From NCBI GenBank assembly GCA_946999025.1, contig CAMQBP010000137.1:1-5774 (forward strand): a stretch of DNA of 5,774 nucleotides. The letters run 5' to 3'. The stretch is from an uncultured Prevotella sp. (lineage in GTDB: Bacteria > Bacteroidota > Bacteroidia > Bacteroidales > Bacteroidaceae). Below are positions 1 to 5,225 of the stretch, piece by piece (positions within the stretch are counted from its first letter, which is position 1; every line of letters begins with the position of its first letter). Under the pieces are notes generated by a model. It saw only the letters and a program-made list of their open reading frames with translations, ran no database searches and was not told the DNA's origin. The position numbers were made by a program, and so were the translations under genes.

Positions 1-572
1 CCGCGTATGCCCCATTGATTGTTGAGATGATAGGTGGCATGCACGCCGGCACCGAAATAAATAAGCCAGTTGGTACCTATCAACTCGTTATCAATATCGT
101 TTTGTTTATTGTACTTCAGGTGGCTGTATCCCACGCCAAAGCTGAACGAATAGGCCGTTTCCCACCGCAAATGGCGAAAGAAAGGGCGATAAAACTTGCC
201 ATACAGCGACACCGTGTTGCCCAAGCGAGAATTATAATCCACCTCTTTGGCCTGTCCCCATGCAGGGTCTGGGTCGCGATGTAGGCGCACTTGATTATTC
301 AACGTGTAACGCAAGCCCAAGGTGAGCGATGGATATCCAAAATCAGAAGCAAAGGCATCACTGTCGTTAGGCAATGCCACACGCCCTATTTCTGCGGCCA
401 ACGAGAGGTTTGGCGTCTTCTTTATCCACCGTTCAGCGTATTTGTCCAGGGCGACTATTCTACCTGGCATGACCTGCAAAGAATAATTGTAATGGTGCAA
501 CGAGTCGGCCTGTTCGGCGCAAACATCGGTACTCATCAAGAGCAACCCTACAATCAACGGCAACCCTCTCAT
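1..572 (-). CDS. PagL-like acyloxyacyl hydrolase / lipid A deacylase, 3' part missing
   Basis: The reading frame stays open from an ATG at 572 to the window edge: 190 codons, C-terminus missing. It starts with a signal peptide (MRGLPLIVGLLLMSTDVCA, probable cleavage after Ala19). Alternating polar/aromatic stretches typical of outer-membrane beta-strands follow, such as YPSLTLGLRYTL (80-91), NTVSLYGKFYRPFFRHLRW (119-137), AYSFSFGVGYSHLKY (140-154) and NWLIYFGAGVHATYHL (168-183). The order of segments, including the DNELIGTNWLIYFGAG stretch (161-176), matches what I recall of Bacteroidales PagL/acyloxyacyl hydrolases. Such enzymes remove an ester-linked acyl chain from lipid A in the outer membrane. 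The catalytic His/Ser of PagL lies near the C-terminus and is therefore outside the window, so activity cannot be judged. An ATG at 576 overlaps the tatD stop but opens a different frame; the ATG at 572 gives the signal peptide. Only 3 nt separate it from tatD, which implies co-transcription. Family call by recall, not by search. Confidence 0.72.
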   Translation of the reverse strand, partial: MRGLPLIVGLLLMSTDVCAEQADSLHHYNYSLQVMPGRIVALDKYAERWIKKTPNLSLAAEIGRVALPNDSDAFASDFGYPSLTLGLRYTLNNQVRLHRDPDPAWGQAKEVDYNSRLGNTVSLYGKFYRPFFRHLRWETAYSFSFGVGYSHLKYNKQNDIDNELIGTNWLIYFGAGVHATYHLNNQWGIR

Positions 573-575
573 CCA

Positions 576-1400
576 TCAAACGGCTTTATCCATCACACCT
601 ACCCCAAATACTCGCTGTACATTGGCAGTGGTTTGGCTTGCAATTTCTTCCTCACTCACCTGATAACTCTGTGCCAACTGCTTGAGTACCAAGGCCACGA
701 AGGCACTTTCGTTGCGCTTACCACGATTGGGAGTGGGCGCCATGTACGGACTGTCGGTTTCTAAGACAATGCGGTTGAGCGGCACATGGGTGGGCAACAT
801 CTCGCGCAGGTTGCTGCTCTTAAACGTCAACACGCCACCAATACCCAGCACAAAGCGTTGGAAGCTCAACAGTTCGGCAGCCTCTTTGTCGTTGCCAGTG
901 AAACAATGAAACACGCCACCCGGCAAGTCTTTTTCGTATTTTCGTAACAATTTCACCATTTCGTTTTGCGCCTTTCGACAGTGAATCATCAGGGGCAGCT
1001 GACATTCCACGGCCCACTTCACTTGTTCTTCAAAAGCCTCAAGTTGCTCGTATTCGTATTCTCGGCTCCAATAATAATCCAATCCAACCTCACCAACGGC
1101 GATACATCGTGGCTCATCGTTCGTTCCAGCCAAGTTGTCAAGCAAGTGTTGTTTCATGTTTTTCAACACGTCCTTCCAGTCAGCCCTCACCTCTTCCGGA
1201 TGCAACCCTATCATGGGATGCAGCGTATCGGGATATTTTCGACACACATTCATCAATTCAGGCAAATGAACAAGGTCGATGGCAGGCACGAATATCTTTT
1301 CCACACCTGCCGCTTTAGCACGCGCAATAACCTCGGGAAGGTCGTCTTGAAACTCTTCTCCATCCAAATGAGCGTGTGTATCTATGAAAGTTGTCGTCAT
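576..1400 (-). CDS. tatD: TatD family metal-dependent hydrolase (DNase)
   Basis: This 274-residue protein has the usual length and full motif set of the TatD family, metal-dependent TIM-barrel nucleases of the amidohydrolase superfamily. Visible metal-ligand motifs are the N-terminal HAH (His9, His11) in DTHAHLD, Glu104 in GEVGLDYYW, His140 in LPLMIHCRKA, His165 in GGVFHCFTG and Asp216 in IVLETDSPYMAPTP. The C-terminal NRGKRNES stretch (225-232) is also typical. Known members are cytoplasmic 3'-5' exonucleases or AP endonucleases linked to DNA repair or turnover of damaged DNA; the in vivo substrate here is unknown. The ATG at 1400 gives the classic start just before the first metal motif. 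No Shine-Dalgarno sequence is visible; the leader is A/T-rich (AACAATTCTT before ATG), as is common in Bacteroidota. The gene runs directly into the PagL-like gene (3-nt gap). Upstream lies a 185-bp gap with tandem repeats, so it may have its own promoter. Confidence 0.95.
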   Translation of the reverse strand: MTTTFIDTHAHLDGEEFQDDLPEVIARAKAAGVEKIFVPAIDLVHLPELMNVCRKYPDTLHPMIGLHPEEVRADWKDVLKNMKQHLLDNLAGTNDEPRCIAVGEVGLDYYWSREYEYEQLEAFEEQVKWAVECQLPLMIHCRKAQNEMVKLLRKYEKDLPGGVFHCFTGNDKEAAELLSFQRFVLGIGGVLTFKSSNLREMLPTHVPLNRIVLETDSPYMAPTPNRGKRNESAFVALVLKQLAQSYQVSEEEIASQTTANVQRVFGVGVMDKAV

Positions 1401-1405
1401 AAGAA

Positions 1406-1493
1406 TTGTTATTGAATGTGACGGAAGTTGTTATTGAGTGTTTTAGAAGTTGTTATTGAGCGTGACAGTCGTTGTTATAGAACGTAGAATTAG
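1406..1493. repeat. Four imperfect 22-bp tandem repeats upstream of tatD
   Basis: Four copies begin at 1406, 1428, 1450 and 1472, exactly 22 bp apart. Each starts TTGTTATTGA or a close variant (TTGTTATAGA in the last copy). The core is TTGTTATTGAGYGTGAC on the + strand, and the last six bases of each copy diverge. The array ends 5 bp before the tatD start codon, so it forms the proximal leader or promoter region of tatD; on the coding strand each copy reads CAATAACAA. A 22-bp period is close to two helical turns and is not a multiple of three. The unit is too short and there are no spacers, so it is not a CRISPR array. The function is unknown: it may be an operator array or a simple slippage duplication of the leader. 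Confidence 0.75.
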
Positions 1494-1505
1494 TAAAGAC
1501 AGAAC

Positions 1506-1534
1506 GTGCAGAAAAGTGCTTGTTTCACCTGCAC
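1506..1534 (-). terminator. Possible hairpin terminator after the 234-residue protein gene
   Basis: On the minus strand GTGCAGGTG pairs with CAC-TTTT-CTGCAC: a 6-bp outer stem (1506-1511 with 1529-1534), a 4-nt bulge, then a 3-bp inner stem around a 7-nt loop. It lies about 50 nt past the stop codon at 1586 and is followed by the moderately T-rich GTTCTGTCTTTACT. The bulge and weak T-tract make it a tentative call. Confidence 0.3.
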
Positions 1535-1585
1535 AGCAAGCCTTTTGCATTTGCTCTACAACCTTTTGGCAGGCCATGGGTAAGT

Positions 1586-2290
1586 CTATTCGCCATACAG
1601 ATGCTCCTCGTGTCTGCGATAATAATACACCACGCCGAGCTTCCGGCAGGCAGGAAAGCGCACTTCGGGCGGTTCGTTCTCAAAATGTTTCTCTATTTGA
1701 TTCCAAATATCCAATAGTACTTCATCTACCTCTGGGCGCAAGAGGGCGATTTCTTCCTGGGTCTTTTTTGTCTTGGCCGTCAGTGTTTGCTGCTGTTCAT
1801 GTGCCTCTTTGAATATGTCATGATGCGTAAACACCATGCTGATGGTAGGATTATAGATGGGACATCCGCCTTTCTTGATTCGCGCTTTCTCACCCTTTAC
1901 CACCTTTTGTCCCCACTCTTTCAAGGCTTCTGCATTCTTGATGTCGGGCAAACTCGCTGCATTTGGCTCCAAACCGTAGAGCTGTAGCTGCTTATTCTTG
2001 ATTTCTCCCCGCTCAACACACATGAACAAAACTTGCAAGAAATGACTGAGATACAGGGTAGCATTGCGCTGTAGCTTGCTCACCCTTCTGCTCTGTCGGG
2101 CCTGAGCCTGCTTACTGATGCGGTATTGGTCGCAAGCTGTGAGCAATCTGTCGTACAATTGTTGAGCCTTGTTCAGCAACTTCCAGTCCACGAATCTATT
2201 CCTAACGGTATAGATATCGTTATTGTCCAGCAGCGTCTTGAGGGCTTTCAATCGTGCGGCATCAGTCTTTGGGAGTCTTCTATAGGGCAA
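1586..2290 (-). CDS. Uncharacterised conserved helical protein with TTG start
   Basis: I cannot assign a function. The 234-residue product has no signal peptide and no clear membrane span, so it is probably cytoplasmic. It is rich in Lys, Arg, Gln and Glu and looks mostly alpha-helical. Notable segments are the start MPYRRLPKTDAARLKALKT (1-19), a basic stretch SKQAQARQSRRVSKLQR (59-75), a Gly/Lys-rich turn GEKARIKKGGCPIYNP (133-148), a helical or coiled-coil-prone stretch at about 158-200 and the C-terminus GVVYYYRRHEEHLYGE (219-234). It reminds me of an uncharacterised Bacteroidales family opening MPYRRLP, but that is recall and no domain name can be given. The start is TTG at 2290: an in-frame TAA lies only five codons upstream, no ATG or GTG lies between, and the next in-frame Met is at about residue 90. 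It sits between the prenyl synthase gene (78-bp gap) and tatD (185-bp gap) on the same strand. A nucleic-acid-binding role could fit its basic character but is unproven. Confidence 0.8.
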   Translation of the reverse strand: MPYRRLPKTDAARLKALKTLLDNNDIYTVRNRFVDWKLLNKAQQLYDRLLTACDQYRISKQAQARQSRRVSKLQRNATLYLSHFLQVLFMCVERGEIKNKQLQLYGLEPNAASLPDIKNAEALKEWGQKVVKGEKARIKKGGCPIYNPTISMVFTHHDIFKEAHEQQQTLTAKTKKTQEEIALLRPEVDEVLLDIWNQIEKHFENEPPEVRFPACRKLGVVYYYRRHEEHLYGE

Positions 2291-2368
2291 AACAAACGAA
2301 TTTTAACAGGGTGAATAGGTTATAGGTGAGGTGGATTGCAGGAGCTTCAGATGTGGATTGGAGCCACC

Positions 2369-3343
2369 TTAGTAGGTTCTTTTCATCATTTGCTGCGCAT
2401 AAGCTGTCAGCTCCCGCTTCTTTTCAGTTGGCACATGTACCGCAGCGAGGTATTTCTTGCTCTCCTCATAGTAGGTCGCCATCTTGTCTTGTGCCAGACG
2501 ATCGATGCCCATGTCGTTGTAAAGAGCCGTCACCGCATCGATTTTCTCTTGTCTGTCAAAGTCCTTGAGCTGCGTCCAGCGTTCCAGTTCGGCACGCTGT
2601 TGGGCGTTAGCCCGATTGAAAGCATTGATGAGCATGTAGGTTTTCTTGTTGCTGACGATATCACCTCCAATGGCCTTGCCAAAGACTTTAGGGTCGCCAT
2701 ACACATCCAGAAAGTCGTCTTGCAGTTGGAATGCCAAGCCTATTTTCTCGCCGAAGCGATACAAGTTATCGGCATCTTCGGCGGATGCATCGCCCAAGAT
2801 GGCGCCAATCTTCAACGCACACGCCAGCAAGACGCTTGTCTTGAGACGAATCATCTCGATGTATTCGTCCTCTGTCACATCATTTCGCTTCTCAAAATCC
2901 ATGTCGTATTGCTGTCCCTCGCCTATCTCCAAGGCCGTTTGTGTAAACACGTCGATGACCTCTTTCAGCTTGTCTGGGCTGCATTGCGCCATACGTTGGT
3001 AGGCCAGCACCAGCATTGAGTCGCCACTGAGGATAGCCGTGTTGGCATCCCAACGCTTGTGAACGGTTTCATGTCCACGTCGTAGGTCGGCCTGATCCAT
3101 CAAATCATCGTGCAAGAGCGTATAGTTATGGTAGGTTTCGATGCCACAAGCGGGCATCAGAATGTCCTCCGGATGCTCCCGATACAGGTTATAAGCCAAC
3201 AACATGAGCGTGGGTCGGATGCGCTTTCCACCCAGACTGAGTACATATTCTATAGGTTCGTACAGATGGCGGGGTTGCCGTTCATCGGCCAAACTGTCGA
3301 GATGATTGTTAACCAGTTTGAGGATTTCTTGAGATGTCATCAT
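2369..3343 (-). CDS. Polyprenyl synthetase (short-chain isoprenyl diphosphate synthase)
   Basis: This is a trans-isoprenyl diphosphate synthase, a cytoplasmic all-helical enzyme that condenses isopentenyl diphosphate onto an allylic diphosphate using Mg2+. Counting from the ATG at 3343 (324 residues), the diagnostic motifs are GGKRIRP (38-44), the first Asp-rich motif DDLMD (79-83) followed by QADLRRG, GEGQQYDMDFE (141-150), RLKT (166-169), the second Asp-rich motif DDFLD (209-213) and GGDIVSNKKTYML (226-238). All expected catalytic residues are present. A Tyr lies five residues before the first Asp-rich motif, a position where aromatic residues limit chain length, so a C15-C20 product (farnesyl or geranylgeranyl diphosphate) is more likely than a long quinone tail; this is inference. 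ATG at 3343 is preferred, with ATG at 3340 equally possible. A TTG at 3364 would add seven residues (MIKIQQS) that look like leader rather than protein. It starts 24 nt after the tonB stop, so the two are probably one transcript. Confidence 0.93.
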   Translation of the reverse strand: MMTSQEILKLVNNHLDSLADERQPRHLYEPIEYVLSLGGKRIRPTLMLLAYNLYREHPEDILMPACGIETYHNYTLLHDDLMDQADLRRGHETVHKRWDANTAILSGDSMLVLAYQRMAQCSPDKLKEVIDVFTQTALEIGEGQQYDMDFEKRNDVTEDEYIEMIRLKTSVLLACALKIGAILGDASAEDADNLYRFGEKIGLAFQLQDDFLDVYGDPKVFGKAIGGDIVSNKKTYMLINAFNRANAQQRAELERWTQLKDFDRQEKIDAVTALYNDMGIDRLAQDKMATYYEESKKYLAAVHVPTEKKRELTAYAQQMMKRTY

Positions 3344-3367
3344 AGATTGTTGTATTTTAATCAATTG

Positions 3368-4084
3368 CTAAATTTTGAATACCACCGGCACAGCCACCAT
3401 GGTGCGGCACGGTTGGTTGTTGTGCACACCCGGTTTCCACCGGGGCATCATACGGATGACGCGCAATGCCTCACGATCCAGCAGGGCATTGACCGACTTT
3501 TCCAACTTCACATCGGCAATGCTTCCGTCCTTGTTGACAATGAACGACACCACCACTCTGCCCTGTATTCTCTGGCTTTGAGCCAATGGTGGATATCGCA
3601 GTTGACGCGTGAGCCACTGAATGAACGCTGATCCACCACCGGGAAACTCGGGCATTTGCTGAACAATGCGAAAGTTCAAGGGCTGTTCAGAGGCCACGGG
3701 GATGGGTGGAAGTGCCGCCGATAGCTTGGCATTCAACGCCTCAGCCTCGCCATCACCGACCAAAAGAGGACTGGTAGTAGAAGTCGATAGCTTCTCAATT
3801 TGTTGTTTCAGCGGCTGATCCACCGCCTTGATGCGTTCGCTGAACGTCTTTTGTGGAGGTTGAACGGCCATGGTGTTAACCATCTCCTTGTCATCCATGG
3901 CGGGGTGCAGTTCGATATCTTGCACCAGCTCGTCAAGCGCTTGGTCAGACAAATCCATGTCTTGCGGTGCGCTATTGTATTGAAATGCCACATACAAGAC
4001 CGACAGAACCAACACGAGCCCCAGCAAGAATGCCGTGGCACGATGCTCTTCTACTGTGGGGGTGTCTGATTTTTGCTGCTTCAC
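3368..4084 (-). CDS. tonB: Energy transducer TonB family protein
   Basis: TonB couples the inner-membrane proton motive force (via ExbB/ExbD) to TonB-dependent outer-membrane transporters. The 238-residue protein shows the standard plan: a short cytoplasmic N-terminus, one membrane anchor (about 17-34, AFLLGLVLVLSVLYVAFQ), an acidic and Pro-containing periplasmic linker (about 38-140) and a C-terminal TonB domain (about 142-238). In that domain I see QMPEFPGG (143-150), LRYPPLAQ (162-169), GRVVVSFIVNKDGSIADVKL (175-194), ALRVIRMMPRWKPG (206-219) and the terminal strand VPVVFKI. This layout is common in Bacteroidota. The start is GTG at 4084: the frame stays open upstream to a TAA at 4147-4145, but no ATG or other GTG occurs there. 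The GTG gives an N-terminus of normal length before the membrane anchor. The gene is divergent from porQ, with a leftward TAnnTTTG box at 4182-4175 that predicts a leader of roughly 80-90 nt. Which transporter it serves cannot be told. Confidence 0.92.
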   Translation of the reverse strand: MKQQKSDTPTVEEHRATAFLLGLVLVLSVLYVAFQYNSAPQDMDLSDQALDELVQDIELHPAMDDKEMVNTMAVQPPQKTFSERIKAVDQPLKQQIEKLSTSTTSPLLVGDGEAEALNAKLSAALPPIPVASEQPLNFRIVQQMPEFPGGGSAFIQWLTRQLRYPPLAQSQRIQGRVVVSFIVNKDGSIADVKLEKSVNALLDREALRVIRMMPRWKPGVHNNQPCRTMVAVPVVFKI

Positions 4085-4174
4085 GATGAGAATAGCCGGA
4101 CGCCGTGCAATGACTGCTGAACGACCGCAATAAACACTTCTTTTTTACGTTGTTTACCAAACGGATTAGATGTA

Positions 4175-4182
4175 CAAAGATA
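4175..4182 (-). promoter_or_regulatory. Bacteroidetes -7 promoter box facing tonB
   Basis: On the minus strand this reads TATCTTTG, a full match to the Bacteroidetes -7 consensus TAnnTTTG. It lies about 90 bp before the tonB GTG codon. No clear -33 TTTG is found at the usual 19-21 bp spacing. The identical box on the other strand at 4205-4212 faces porQ. Confidence 0.5.
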
Positions 4183-4204
4183 ACGAGTTATTTGAAAATA
4201 GTAG

Positions 4205-4212
4205 TATCTTTG
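4205..4212 (+). promoter_or_regulatory. Bacteroidetes -7 promoter box facing porQ
   Basis: TATCTTTG matches the Bacteroidetes -7 consensus TAnnTTTG and lies 21 bp before the porQ ATG, which implies a very short leader of roughly 15 nt. The TTTG at 4191-4194 is too close to be the normal -33 element. A weak Shine-Dalgarno-like AGGA lies at 4223-4226, 7 nt before the start codon. Confidence 0.6.
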
Positions 4213-4233
4213 CCCATAAATTAGGAAAAATAA

Positions 4234-5178
4234 ATGAAAAAAGCCCTTTTCGTCCTCTTGCTCACAGCAGTTGCCACAACCACCGTCGCGCAAGAAAGTA
4301 AGAATGTGTACAACTTTCTACGTCTGCCAGCAAGTGCTCACGCCTCAGCATTGGGGGGTGAGAACATTTCGTTGGTGGAAGACGACGAGGCACTGATATT
4401 CCACAACCCAGCACTGCTGTCGACTGTGAGCGACAAGACCATCAACCTGAACTACATGAACTATATGGCCGGGGCCAACATGTTAAGCGCAGCGTTTAAC
4501 AAAATGATTAAAGAGCGTGCCTCAGCAGCCGTTTCCGCACTATACATCGACTATGGTAAGATGAAACAAACCACGGCCGAGAACCAGCAACTTGGCGAAT
4601 TTTCGGCCAAAGACATCGCCTTGTCTGGCTATTTCTCGTACCTGCTCACCGATCAATTGGCCGGAGGTATCACCGCCAAGTTCATCACCTCGTACATCGG
4701 CGGCTACAACTCGCTGGCCATGGGCGTTGACCTCGGACTGAATTATTACGATGCCGAGCGCGAATTGTCGCTGTCGTTGGTGGCCAAAAACCTGGGCGGA
4801 CAGCTCAAAAGCTACGACGACACCTACGAAAGCATGCCCTTAGACGTGCAGCTTGGCGTAAGCAAACGACTGGTACACACGCCACTACGGTTTCACGCCA
4901 CACTGGTTGACCTCACGCACTGGAACTATAAATTCATGAATCACCTGGTGGGTGGCATCGATATCCTGCTGTCTGACCGCATTTGGGTGGGTGCCGGCTA
5001 CAACTTCCGGCGTGCCGACGAGATGACCATTGCCAGCACAGACGAGGAGAGCAATCACGGTGCAGGCTTCTCATGTGGCGTAGGCATCAACCTCAACCGC
5101 TTCAAATTGAACCTGGCCTACGGCAAGTATCATGTTTCAAGCCAGTCGATTGTTATCAGTACTGCGTTTCAATTATAA
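4234..5178 (+). CDS. porQ: Type IX secretion system protein PorQ
   Basis: This 314-residue protein has a clear signal peptide (MKKALFVLLLTAVATTTVAQ, likely cleavage after Gln20). The mature part opens YNFLRLPASAHASALGG (26-42) and DDEALIFHNPALLS (50-63), hallmarks of the PorV/PorQ group of FadL-like outer-membrane barrels. Further family-like stretches are GEFSAKDIALSGYFSYLL (121-138), GGITAKFITSYIGGYNSLAMG (144-164), SLVAKNLGGQL (181-191), WVGAGYNFRR (251-260) and the final strands FKLNLAYGKYHVSSQSIVIS (290-309). I recognise this as PorQ, which works with PorU, PorV and PorZ on the cell surface to remove the C-terminal signal of type IX cargo and join the cargo to anionic LPS (known from Porphyromonas gingivalis). 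Length is normal and nothing is broken. The start is the ATG at 4234, after an A/T-rich leader with AGGA. It is transcribed away from tonB and converges on the yecH-like gene; no other type IX gene is in the window. Confidence 0.9.
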   Translation: MKKALFVLLLTAVATTTVAQESKNVYNFLRLPASAHASALGGENISLVEDDEALIFHNPALLSTVSDKTINLNYMNYMAGANMLSAAFNKMIKERASAAVSALYIDYGKMKQTTAENQQLGEFSAKDIALSGYFSYLLTDQLAGGITAKFITSYIGGYNSLAMGVDLGLNYYDAERELSLSLVAKNLGGQLKSYDDTYESMPLDVQLGVSKRLVHTPLRFHATLVDLTHWNYKFMNHLVGGIDILLSDRIWVGAGYNFRRADEMTIASTDEESNHGAGFSCGVGINLNRFKLNLAYGKYHVSSQSIVISTAFQL

Positions 5179-5225
5179 AGAAAACTTACTACCAAGATAC
5201 GGCTGATTTTTGTACTGAGTTTTCT
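5179..5225 (+). terminator. Inverted repeat immediately after porQ, possible terminator
   Basis: AGAAAACT (5179-5186) directly follows the porQ stop codon and pairs perfectly with AGTTTTCT (5218-5225). The stem extends by a T-G wobble and an A-T pair, then after one C/C mismatch by TAC/GTA, leaving a 19-nt loop. It is A/T-rich and lacks a strong T-run after it, so it may be a terminator, an mRNA-stabilising end or chance. Confidence 0.4.

Noticed and set aside
291..764. A 157-codon frame on the + strand opposite the PagL-like and tatD genes.
   Set aside because: It spans the junction of two well-supported genes on the other strand; its translation is low-quality and resembles no family.
1406..1493. 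Regularly spaced repeats considered as a CRISPR array.
   Set aside because: The copies are contiguous with no unique spacers, the unit is only 22 bp and imperfect, and there are no cas genes nearby.
1443..1577. A 44-codon frame on the minus strand starting with ATG 8 nt after the 234-residue gene's stop, with a hydrophobic middle (FLHVLSLLIL).
   Set aside because: It runs through the hairpin at 1506-1534 and ends in the 22-bp repeats. Its sequence has no recognised family features, and the repeat unit is not a multiple of three. It could be a small protein, but nothing beyond an open frame supports it.
2336..3019. A 227-codon frame on the + strand opposite the prenyl synthase gene.
   Set aside because: It is antisense to a gene with complete catalytic motifs, and its translation shows no recognisable protein features.
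3341..3364. A seven-residue upstream extension of the prenyl synthase from TTG at 3364.
   Set aside because: Two ATG codons at 3343 and 3340 give a normal family N-terminus, and the extension falls in A/T-rich leader.
3110..3631. A 173-codon + strand frame across the tonB-prenyl synthase junction.
   Set aside because: It is a shadow of two clear minus-strand genes.
4081..4293. A minus-strand frame of 70 codons covering the tonB-porQ intergenic region and the start of porQ.
   Set aside because: It overlaps the porQ signal peptide and both promoter boxes and has no protein-like features.
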